Shown: positions 25,880-34,021 of the stretch, one piece after another
Layout: the number at the start of each line of letters is the position of its first letter
Numbering within the stretch: position 1 is the first letter of the stretch
Assembly (NCBI GenBank): GCA_050249695.1
Contig: JBFWQA010000005.1
Location: 124,001-188,000, forward strand
Length of the DNA stretch: 64,000 nt
DNA from: JACKJP01 sp050249695
Lineage (GTDB): Bacteria; Pseudomonadota; Alphaproteobacteria; Rhizobiales; Tepidamorphaceae
Direction: 5' to 3'
The notes under the pieces: model-generated
What the model was told of the DNA's origin: nothing
Database searches by the model: none
The model's input: only the letters and a program-made list of their open reading frames with translations
Program-made: the position numbers and the translations under genes

Positions 25880-26065
25880 CTAACGCCGCACCAGCCACAC
25901 TATTGTGATTCCGGCAAAGGCCGCCGCCAGGCCGGCGTAACGCACCCTTTGCTCGGGCAGTTGGTCCATCATTTCCAGCATCCGGCGCAGAATGCCGGGA
26001 AAGCAGGCATAGATGACGCCCTCGATCACCAGAAGGAGACCGAGGGCGGCGAGAAAATCACTCAT
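25880..26065 (-). CDS. DUF2065 family small membrane protein
   Basis: The product has 61 residues and two membrane helices (about 3-24 and 40-58), with the characteristic LLLVIEGVIYACFPG and AFAGITIVWLV segments of DUF2065. Its start overlaps the hflC stop by four bases (ATGA), and degP follows 112 bases later. DUF2065 proteins consistently sit next to hflKC, so a role with that complex is likely, but the biochemical function is unknown. Confidence 0.9.
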   Translation of the reverse strand: MSDFLAALGLLLVIEGVIYACFPGILRRMLEMMDQLPEQRVRYAGLAAAFAGITIVWLVRR

Positions 26066-27021
26066 CTTGCTTGATTGCCGGGCTCGGTCGACTGACCCGC
26101 CGGACCGTTGCGGGTGCTGTCCGGCGACCTCTCGCCGGAGGCGGCAGCCACCGGTCCGGGCCCGGCAGGGTCGACAAAGTAGCGGAAGAACGGACTGTCG
26201 GGACTGAGCACCAGCCGGGTCTCGTTCCCCAGGGCCTTCTCATAGGCGAGCATGGACCGGTAGAACGCGAAGAAATCGGGATCGCGCCCGTAGGCGGAGG
26301 CGAAGATATCCGCCCGGGTGGCATCGCCGACACCCCGGATCTCCTCCGATTGCTGGTTTGCCTCGGCAACGACCACCGCGACATCGCGGTCCGCGCGTGC
26401 GCGGATACGCTGCGCCGCTTCCGCGCCGCGGGCGCGAATCTCGGCCGCTTCCTGCTGACGTTCGGTCTGCATCCGGTCATAGATTGCCTGGCTGTTCGCC
26501 TCGGGAAGATCGGCCCGGCGAATGCGGACATCCACCACCGCGATGCCGAATTTCTCCGCCTCACGATTCACTTCCGTGTTGATCTGCCCCATCAGCTCGG
26601 GGCGGTCGTCACGGACGACATCCTCGAAGGTGGCGTTGCCGAGAACCCGGCGCAATGCCGCGTTGAGCACCGCCGCAAGCCGGGAATTGGCGATGGGCAC
26701 CGTGCCTACCGACTGATAGAAGCGCAGCGGATCGGCGATGCGATACCTGGCAAAGGCATCCACCACCAGACGCTTCTGGTCGGAGGCGATGACTTCCTGG
26801 ACGGGCGAATCCAGATCGAGGATCCGCTTGTCGAGGAAGACGACGTTCTGCACGAAGGGCAGTTTGAAGTTCAGCCCCGGCGTGCGCACCGTCCGCTTGT
26901 GCTCGCCGAACTGCAGGACCAGCGCCTGATCGGTCTGCGAGACCACGAACAGTGAATTGTAGGCCAGAAACCCGATGGCGATCAGGAGGACGACGATACC
27001 GCCGAAAATGCCGGTCTTCAT
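26062..27021 (-). CDS. hflC: HflC, FtsH-modulating membrane protein
   Basis: HflC pairs with HflK in a large membrane cage that restrains the FtsH protease. The 319-residue protein has one N-terminal membrane helix (about 5-25) and a SPFH/band 7 domain (about 28-190, with VVSQTDQALVLQFGEHKR). A helical coiled region rich in RAR/EAAQ follows, and the C-terminal tail is proline-rich (PAGPGPVAA). The start overlaps the hflK stop by ATGA, and the stop overlaps DUF2065, giving tight coupling. Confidence 0.96.
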   Translation of the reverse strand: MKTGIFGGIVVLLIAIGFLAYNSLFVVSQTDQALVLQFGEHKRTVRTPGLNFKLPFVQNVVFLDKRILDLDSPVQEVIASDQKRLVVDAFARYRIADPLRFYQSVGTVPIANSRLAAVLNAALRRVLGNATFEDVVRDDRPELMGQINTEVNREAEKFGIAVVDVRIRRADLPEANSQAIYDRMQTERQQEAAEIRARGAEAAQRIRARADRDVAVVVAEANQQSEEIRGVGDATRADIFASAYGRDPDFFAFYRSMLAYEKALGNETRLVLSPDSPFFRYFVDPAGPGPVAAASGERSPDSTRNGPAGQSTEPGNQAR

Positions 27022-28148
27022 TGGCGTGCTCCCTGCTGCGTTGAGGGCTGGCTGGAACGGTTCAGCTGATCGAGCGGAAGATAGGGGACGACCCCGCTGC
27101 CGCCGATGTCGTTATCGATGATCACCTTGTCCATCGGGCCGAGCACACGTTCCATCGTTTCCAGATACATGCGTTCCCGCGTCAGACTCGGCGCTTTGGC
27201 ATATTCATCGTAGATTTTGACGAAGCGGTCGGCCTGACCGCGCGCCTCCGCGATCGTTCGTTCGCGATAGGCCTCGGCCTGCTGGATGATGCGCGCCGCC
27301 TCGCCGCGCGCTTCCGGCACGACCCGGTTGGCATAAGCCTGCGCCTCGTTCTGAGCACGCTCCTGATCGGCCCGCGCCGCCTGCACATCGCGGAAGGCGT
27401 CAATGACCGCCGCCGGCGGATCGACCTTCTGCATCTGGACCTGCGTGATCTCGATGCCCGCCCCGTAGCTGTCCAGCGTCTTTTGCATCAGCTGTTGAAC
27501 GTCGGTCTCGATCTGCTGGCGCGCCACGGAAAGGATCGGCTGGATGTTCATTGTGCCGACCACCTCGCGCATCGCGCTCTCGGCGACGGCCTTCACCGTG
27601 GATTCCGGATTCTGGATATTGAAGAGGTACTCGCCGGCTTCCTTGATGACCCAAAAGACGGCGAAATCGATGTCGACGATATTCTCATCGCCGGTCAGCA
27701 TCAGGCTTTCCTCCGGCACATCGCGAACGCCGCGGGTGCCGCCATCACTCATGCCGATATCGATGCGGTTGACGCGCGTGACCTTGGGCGTGATCACGCG
27801 TTCTATCGGATAGGGCAGATGATAATGCAGGCCCGGCGCCGTCCATTCGGTATATTCGCCGAAGCGCAGCACCACGCCCTGCTCGTCGGGCTCCACCCGG
27901 TAGATGCCGGACAGCAGCCAAACGCCGATCAGTACGATGACCACAAGGCCTATGCCCCGTGCGCCGATCGTGCCGGCGCCGCCACCGCCGCCGCCCGGCA
28001 GGATCGTTTTCAGCCTATCCTGACCGCGCCGAAGGATTTCCTCCAGATCCGGCGGCTGTCCGCCTCCGCCGCCACCGCTCGGTGGCGGGCTCCCCCAAGG
28101 CCCGGTGTTCTTACGACCACCGCCGCCGCTCTGATTGCTCCAGGGCAT
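27018..28148 (-). CDS. hflK: HflK, FtsH-modulating membrane protein
   Basis: The 376-residue product has a glycine/proline-rich cytoplasmic N-terminus (about 1-70, GGGG and PPSGG runs), one membrane helix (about 66-88), and an SPFH domain starting YRVEPDEQGVVLRFGEYTE. A long coiled C-terminal helix follows with QERAQNEAQAYANRVVPEARGEAARI. This is the normal HflK arrangement. CGGAGA lies five bases before the ATG. It is the first gene of hflK-hflC-DUF2065, followed by degP, and its leader lies in the 175-base gap after frmA. Confidence 0.96.
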   Translation of the reverse strand: MPWSNQSGGGGRKNTGPWGSPPPSGGGGGGQPPDLEEILRRGQDRLKTILPGGGGGGAGTIGARGIGLVVIVLIGVWLLSGIYRVEPDEQGVVLRFGEYTEWTAPGLHYHLPYPIERVITPKVTRVNRIDIGMSDGGTRGVRDVPEESLMLTGDENIVDIDFAVFWVIKEAGEYLFNIQNPESTVKAVAESAMREVVGTMNIQPILSVARQQIETDVQQLMQKTLDSYGAGIEITQVQMQKVDPPAAVIDAFRDVQAARADQERAQNEAQAYANRVVPEARGEAARIIQQAEAYRERTIAEARGQADRFVKIYDEYAKAPSLTRERMYLETMERVLGPMDKVIIDNDIGGSGVVPYLPLDQLNRSSQPSTQQGARQ

Positions 28149-28323
28149 CTTGTCTCCGTTCTGATCGCCTGCCGCCCGCCAGTGGTTCAGCGGTGCGGCG
28201 TCGCTGGTTTATAGGCCCCCCGAGGCAACGCTTCAATGAAACGCCGCACCGGCATATCCGGTGAGAAGTATGTATCGTCTCTGTAATATCAAGTGAACGC
28301 GCGCCTGCTTTCGGCCCCGCCGA

Positions 28324-29433
<1,110 letters not shown>

Positions 29434-29501
29434 GATCGTTCCTCCCTGCTTCTTGCCCGGAACTGTCGCAAACGCTGCCGGTCCGGGCAAGCCGTAACGG
29501 C

Positions 29502-30116
29502 TCAGGCCCGGCGTCGGTAGATCACATAGGTGAAATCATGGTCGTCGCGCGGGCCGCGCTGCCCCTTTTCGCGCGAGGAAACCTCCCAAAGCGCCGGATC
29601 GAGCGCGGGGAAATAAGCGTCGCCCTCGGGCGCCGCATCGACCTCTGTCATGTGGACGACATCGGCCTCGGGCAGCGTCTGCGCATAGATCTCCGCGCCG
29701 CCGATGATGGCGATCTCGTCTGCGCCGCGCGCGGCGGCCAGCCTGACGCCGAGGGCCAGTCCTTCTTCGGGCGACCGCGCTGCATGGACGCCTTCCACGG
29801 CAAAGCCTTCGTCGCGCGTGACGACGATATTGTCGCGTCCGGGCAGCGGCCGGCCGATCGATTCCCAAGTGCGCCGCCCCATCAGGATGGGCTTTCCCAT
29901 GGTCAGCGCCTTGAAGCGCTTCAGATCGGAGGAAATGTGCCAGGGCAGCCCGCCCCCGACGCCGATCACGCCGTTGCGTCCCGCGGCGACGACGAGGACC
30001 AACGCGATACCATCGCCCTCGCGAGCCTCCCCGCGCGGCTTCTCGCTGAATGCTCCGCCCCGTTTGCCGGCCAGCGCCTTCGCCACCGGGTTGCGGGGCC
30101 GCGGAGCCTGGCTCAT
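29502..30116 (-). CDS. folA: Dihydrofolate reductase
   Basis: FolA reduces dihydrofolate made by ThyA. The core shows VVAAGRNGVIGVGGGLPWHISSDLKRFKALTMG from about 43, the substrate and NADPH loop. PILMGRRTWESIGRPLPGRDNIVVTR and GGAEIYAQTLPEAD follow. The protein has 204 residues because about 38 basic residues precede the usual N-terminus; a start further downstream at TTG is possible. The ATG at 30116 overlaps the thyA stop by ATGA, which favours the long form. The thyA-folA pair matches the usual coupling of the two enzymes. Confidence 0.93.
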   Translation of the reverse strand: MSQAPRPRNPVAKALAGKRGGAFSEKPRGEAREGDGIALVLVVAAGRNGVIGVGGGLPWHISSDLKRFKALTMGKPILMGRRTWESIGRPLPGRDNIVVTRDEGFAVEGVHAARSPEEGLALGVRLAAARGADEIAIIGGAEIYAQTLPEADVVHMTEVDAAPEGDAYFPALDPALWEVSSREKGQRGPRDDHDFTYVIYRRRA

Positions 30117-30907
30117 ACCGCCACCGGCGCGGCGATATGCGGATGCGGATCGTAGTCGAGCAACTGGAAGTCCTCATAGGTGAAGCCGAAGATATCCTTC
30201 ACCCCGGGATTGATCTTCATCACCGGCAATGGCCGCGGATCGCGCGAGAGCTGCAATTCGGCCTGTTCGCGGTGGTTGAGATACAGATGCGCGTCGCCGA
30301 AGGAATGGACGAAATCCCCGGGCTTGAGGCCCGTCACCTGCGCCACCATCATCGTCAGCAGCGCATAGGACGCGATGTTGAACGGCACGCCGAGGAACAC
30401 GTCCGCGGAACGCTGGTAGAGCTGGCAGGAAAGCCTCCCGTTGGCGACATAGAACTGGAACAGGCAGTGGCATGGCGGCAGCGCCATCTTGTCCACTTCC
30501 GCCGGATTCCACGCGGTCACGATCAGCCGGCGCGAATCCGGGTTCTTGCGGATCTGCGACACGACATCGGCGATCTGGTCGATGGCGCGTCCGTCTGGCG
30601 CCGGCCAGGAACGCCACTGATGGCCGTAGACCGGCCCCAGATCGCCGTTCCCATCAGCCCATTCGTCCCAGATGCGCACGCCGTTCGCGTTGAGATAGGC
30701 GATATTGGTATCGCCGGCCAGGAACCAGAGAAGCTCGTGAATGATCGATTTCAGATGCAGCTTCTTGGTCGTCGCCATCGGAAAGCCTTCCGACAGGTCA
30801 AAGCGCATCTGGTAGCCGAAGACGCTGATGGTGCCCGTGCCGGTGCGGTCGCCCTTGGTGACGCCGGTGGAGAGGATATGTTCCAGAAGGTCCAGATATT
30901 GCCGCAT
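30113..30907 (-). CDS. thyA: Thymidylate synthase
   Basis: ThyA methylates dUMP with methylene-tetrahydrofolate. The 264-residue protein is the standard short ThyA. LKSIIHELLWFLAGDTNI lies near 49-66, and PCHCLFQFYVANGRLSCQLYQRSAD contains the catalytic cysteine at about 146-149. DAHLYLNHREQAELQLSR and PHPHIAAPVAV lie at the C-terminus. GGAG precedes the ATG at 30907. A start nine codons upstream would lack a better site. It heads thyA-folA and lies near ssrA. Confidence 0.97.
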   Translation of the reverse strand: MRQYLDLLEHILSTGVTKGDRTGTGTISVFGYQMRFDLSEGFPMATTKKLHLKSIIHELLWFLAGDTNIAYLNANGVRIWDEWADGNGDLGPVYGHQWRSWPAPDGRAIDQIADVVSQIRKNPDSRRLIVTAWNPAEVDKMALPPCHCLFQFYVANGRLSCQLYQRSADVFLGVPFNIASYALLTMMVAQVTGLKPGDFVHSFGDAHLYLNHREQAELQLSRDPRPLPVMKINPGVKDIFGFTYEDFQLLDYDPHPHIAAPVAV

Positions 30908-31080
30908 GGGTTTCTCCGGTGAACCGGATTTCAAGAATCGCCGTTGCGCGGAATTCTACACGTTTCCGCGCGCCCGCGCCGCCGCGTCCGCCGGCTTTTC
31001 CATAGAAATGGCGCGGGGCATCGACCCGTTCCCCACACCTGTACCTTTTCCCCGCCCATTTTGCTGCCTATATTGTTGAT

Positions 31081-31393
31081 GCCGGCTTCGGTCGGCTATG
31101 GCGATAAATGGCCTGCGTAATAAGCCTATCGGACCCGGGGGCGGTACCCGGCGCCTCCACCAAAACCCGCGCCTAGGCGGGCTTTGGCGGGGGCGAAACA
31201 GGATCGACGAGGGTGTAAAGGTTGTGCTTTCGCTCGGCATGGTTCCGCCGATATCGGGCCAAATTGATAGTTGCGAATGACAACTACGCTCCGGTTGCTC
31301 AGGCTGCGTAACGCGGTCTGAAAACCGACTTTAAGCCCTTGCGGGTAGCACCGTGAGGCGGGGTTCGGGGGCACCTGGCAACAGAAGCCCCCA
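31081..31393 (+). ncRNA. ssrA: Two-piece (circularly permuted) tmRNA
   Basis: The gene reads first as the acceptor piece, whose T-arm CCGGG-GGCGGTA-CCCGG and GCGCCTCCACCA end lie at 31136-31162. A short spacer with a hairpin follows (31163-31188), and then the coding piece starts with GGGGGCG (31189-31195). GGGGGCG pairs base for base with CGCCTCC of the acceptor end (one G-U), so the two RNAs form the tRNA-like half together, as in other alphaproteobacteria. The reading frame GCG AAT GAC AAC TAC (31273-31311) encodes ANDNYAPVAQAA. TATATT at 31069-31074 may be the -10. The 5' and 3' ends given are approximate. Confidence 0.95.
31273..31311 (+). other. tmRNA tag reading frame (ANDNYAPVAQAA)
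   Basis: From the resume codon GCG at 31273 the tag frame reads twelve residues and stops at TAA (31309-31311). With the alanine carried by the tRNA part, rescued proteins should gain AANDNYAPVAQAA. The AND start and the AA end match tags recognised by the ClpX protease, the end by ClpX itself and the inner part by SspB. Confidence 0.93.
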
Positions 31394-31489
31394 CTTCATC
31401 TGCTGTTCCCGCCCATTCCCCGCTTGACCGGAATCGCTCAAGGGCATTTGCTGGGGCAGGATTTTCCAGGCAGGACAGACGCGGGCCCG

Positions 31490-32044
31490 ATGAGCAAAGA
31501 CCTGATCCGCTACGACATACTGGCGCAGGAGGCTCTCCTGGGAATGGTACGTCGGGTGCTCTCCGACACGGTGAGAGCCGGCCTGCCGGGCGAACACCAC
31601 TTCTATATCGCCTTCGACACGCGCGCGCCCGGCGTGCGCCTGTCGCAACGCCTGCGGGACGAACATCCCGAGGAGATGACGATCGTCATCCAGTATCAGT
31701 ACTGGGATCTGAAGGTCTCCGACAGCGATTTCGAGGTCTCGCTCTCCTTCAACGGCGTGCCCGAGCATCTGCGCATTCCCTTCGCCGCGATCCGTGGCTT
31801 CTACGATCCGAGCGTCAGTTTCGGGCTGCAATTCGATCAGCAGGACCTCGCCGCCCATCGTGCCAGAAAGGCCGATGGTATCGGGACGCGTCCCGACGAG
31901 AAGATCGAGGACGCCCTGCCGGATGAACCGGCGCCCGCCGGCGCGGGTGCGGGCAAGGACGACAAGCCCGCCACGGCGAAGAAAGATGAGTCCGCGGACG
32001 GCGCGGAAGTCGTTTCGCTGGACGCTTTCCGCAAGAAGAACTGA
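31490..32044 (+). CDS. sspB: SspB-type adaptor for ClpXP (alpha type)
   Basis: SspB binds the tmRNA tag and hands rescued proteins to ClpXP. The 184-residue product has the SspB fold at about 10-115 (YDILAQEALLGMVRRVLSDT, then EEMTIVIQYQYWDLKVSDSDFEVSLSFNGVPEHL, then FAAIRGFYDPSVSFGLQF). A long unstructured linker rich in Asp, Lys, Ala and Pro follows, and the C-terminus EVVSLDAFRKKN is the ClpX-binding tail. The ATG at 31490 was chosen because upstream codons lie in the ssrA-proximal leader. It follows the tmRNA by about 95 bases in the same direction. Confidence 0.93.
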   Translation: MSKDLIRYDILAQEALLGMVRRVLSDTVRAGLPGEHHFYIAFDTRAPGVRLSQRLRDEHPEEMTIVIQYQYWDLKVSDSDFEVSLSFNGVPEHLRIPFAAIRGFYDPSVSFGLQFDQQDLAAHRARKADGIGTRPDEKIEDALPDEPAPAGAGAGKDDKPATAKKDESADGAEVVSLDAFRKKN

Positions 32045-32152
32045 ACGACCGGTATTGATGCACCCGCGTGCCGTGACGGATTGATTGCGTCCGCCGCCGT
32101 GCTAAAACCCCGCCATTCGAATTCACCTTATGCGCGAGCGGAGCCATCAGAC

Positions 32153-33544
32153 ATGAGCAAGACACGCACCGAAACCGATACGTTCGGCCCGATCAAAGTC
32201 CCGGCCGACCGCTATTGGGGCGCGCAGTCGCAGCGGTCGCTCGGCAATTTCAAGATCGGCTGGGAAAAGCAGCCCGCCCCGGTGATCCGCGCCCTCGGAA
32301 TCGTCAAGCGCGCCGCCGCGGAGACAAACATGGCGCTCGGCAAGCTCGACAAGAAGGTCGGCGGCGCCATCGTGAAGGCGGCGCAGGAAGTCATCGACGG
32401 CAGGCTCGACGACCACTTTCCGCTGGTCGTCTGGCAGACCGGTTCCGGCACGCAGTCCAACATGAACGCCAACGAGGTGATCTCAAACCGCGCCATCGAG
32501 ATTCTCGGCGGCGAGATGGGCTCCAAGTCGCCGGTCCATCCCAACGACCACTGCAACATGTCGCAGTCGTCGAACGATACCTACCCGACCGCGATGCATA
32601 TCGCCGCCGTCGAACAGGTCGTTGCCGACCTGCTGCCCGCCGCCGATCACCTGATCCGCGCGCTCGATGCCAAGTCGCGGGCATTCTCCAAGATCATCAA
32701 GATCGGCCGCACCCACACGCAGGATGCCACGCCCCTGACGCTCGGTCAGGAATTCTCCGGCTATGTCGCGGCGCTGAAATACGGCGTCAAACGCATTCAG
32801 TCGTCGCTGAAGGACGTCTATCTGCTGGCCCAGGGCGGGACCGCCGTCGGTACCGGCCTCAACGCGCCCAAAGGTTTTGCGGAGGGTTTCGCCAACCGCG
32901 TTTCCGGGATCACGGGCCTGCCCTTCAAGACCGCGCCGAACAAGTTCGAGGCCCTCGCTTCGCACGGCGCGCTTGCCGACCTGCACGGCAGCCTCAGCGC
33001 ACTGGCCACGGATCTTTTCAAGATCGCCAACGACATCCGCTTTCTCGGTTCGGGTCCGCGCTCGGGCCTTGGCGAACTGTCCCTGCCCGAGAACGAGCCG
33101 GGTTCCTCCATCATGCCCGGCAAGGTCAATCCGACCCAGTCGGAAGCCCTGACGATGGTCTGCGCGCAGGTCTTCGGCAACCAGACAACGGTCACGGTCG
33201 CCTCCAGCCAGGGACATTTCGAGCTGAACGTGTTCAAGCCGGTGGTGATCTACAACGTTCTGCAATCGATCCGCCTGCTGTCTGACGCGATGATTTCATT
33301 CGCCGACAATTGCGTCGTCGGCATCGAAGCCAACACGACCCGGATCGCCGCGCTGATGGAGCAGTCACTGATGCTGGTCACGGCCCTCGCACCGAAGATC
33401 GGCTACGACAACGCCGCCAAGATCGCAAAGACCGCGCACAAGAATGGCACCACGCTGCGCGAGGAGACGCTTAAGACGGGGCTCGTGACGGAAAGCGAGT
33501 ATGATGCCCTCGTCCGGCCGGAAAAAATGATCCGGCCGAACTGA
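32153..33544 (+). CDS. fumC: Class II fumarate hydratase
   Basis: FumC hydrates fumarate to malate in the citric-acid cycle and, being iron-free, tolerates oxidants. The 463 residues show the superfamily motifs in order: GSGTQSNMNANEVISNRAIE near 97-116, KIGRTHTQDATPLTLGQEF with the active-site His near 184-202, and PGSSIMPGKVNPTQSEA near 316-332, the signature loop. The ATG at 32153 is about ten bases from CGGAG. Length is normal. It sits 108 bases after sspB and 21 bases before the DUF4169 gene. Confidence 0.97.
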   Translation: MSKTRTETDTFGPIKVPADRYWGAQSQRSLGNFKIGWEKQPAPVIRALGIVKRAAAETNMALGKLDKKVGGAIVKAAQEVIDGRLDDHFPLVVWQTGSGTQSNMNANEVISNRAIEILGGEMGSKSPVHPNDHCNMSQSSNDTYPTAMHIAAVEQVVADLLPAADHLIRALDAKSRAFSKIIKIGRTHTQDATPLTLGQEFSGYVAALKYGVKRIQSSLKDVYLLAQGGTAVGTGLNAPKGFAEGFANRVSGITGLPFKTAPNKFEALASHGALADLHGSLSALATDLFKIANDIRFLGSGPRSGLGELSLPENEPGSSIMPGKVNPTQSEALTMVCAQVFGNQTTVTVASSQGHFELNVFKPVVIYNVLQSIRLLSDAMISFADNCVVGIEANTTRIAALMEQSLMLVTALAPKIGYDNAAKIAKTAHKNGTTLREETLKTGLVTESEYDALVRPEKMIRPN

Positions 33545-33565
33545 CGCGGCGACCGGGGCACGGCC

Positions 33566-33748
33566 ATGGCGGAAATCGTCAATCTGAGGCAGGCGCGCAA
33601 GCGCAAGGCCAGGGCCGAGAAGGAACGCGCGGCCGACGCGAACCGGCGTTCCCACGGCCTTTCGCGCCAGGAGAAGGAACTGGGGGAGAAGCGCCGCGAA
33701 AACGACCGGCGCCGTCTGGATGGCCATCGACTTTCCGACGATGACTGA
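33566..33748 (+). CDS. DUF4169 family protein
   Basis: The product has 60 residues with the DUF4169 pattern: IVNLRQARKRKARAEKERAADANR followed by a charged helix. It is rich in Arg, Lys and Glu, with no hydrophobic core for a globular fold. Its stop overlaps the start of the ribbon-helix-helix gene by eight bases (ATGACTGA), so the two are translated together. DUF4169 genes are typically found beside fumC and the RHH gene in alphaproteobacteria, as here. The function is unknown. Confidence 0.88.
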   Translation: MAEIVNLRQARKRKARAEKERAADANRRSHGLSRQEKELGEKRRENDRRRLDGHRLSDDD

Positions 33749-33992
33749 TAGCCAGCCTCCCCTGCCGGGCGCTCCCTATGGCCGCGTCCGGAAACGCTCG
33801 CTGACGGTCGCCGGCCACGCAACCAGCATATCTCTCGAGGATGCCTTCTGGAGCGAATTGCGCCGTCTGGCGGACGTTCAGGGCAGACCGCTGGCCGATC
33901 TCGTTGCCACTATCGACGATGCGCGGGGTGAGGCCAACCTGTCCTCCGCGCTGCGGCTCTACGTGATCGCCGCGATCAAGAGCGGAATGTAG
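33741..33992 (+). CDS. Ribbon-helix-helix domain protein
   Basis: The product has 83 residues. RKRSLTVAGHATSISLEDAFWSELRRLADVQG at about 14-45 has the RHH shape: a short strand followed by two helices. This kind of domain usually dimerises and binds DNA. The start at 33741 overlaps the DUF4169 stop; an ATG at 33720 would extend it by seven residues without a better site. RHH proteins are regulators or antitoxins, but no toxin gene lies next to it. A regulatory role near fumC is possible but unproven. Confidence 0.82.
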   Translation: MTDSQPPLPGAPYGRVRKRSLTVAGHATSISLEDAFWSELRRLADVQGRPLADLVATIDDARGEANLSSALRLYVIAAIKSGM

Positions 33993-34021
33993 GCGGCGCG
34001 TTCCGGAAGAGCTTCGCTTGC

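Noticed and set aside
31163..31188. The hairpin CCCGC-GCCTAG-GCGGG as a terminator
   Set aside because: It sits between the acceptor and coding pieces of tmRNA and is the spacer removed during maturation, with no T-run after it.
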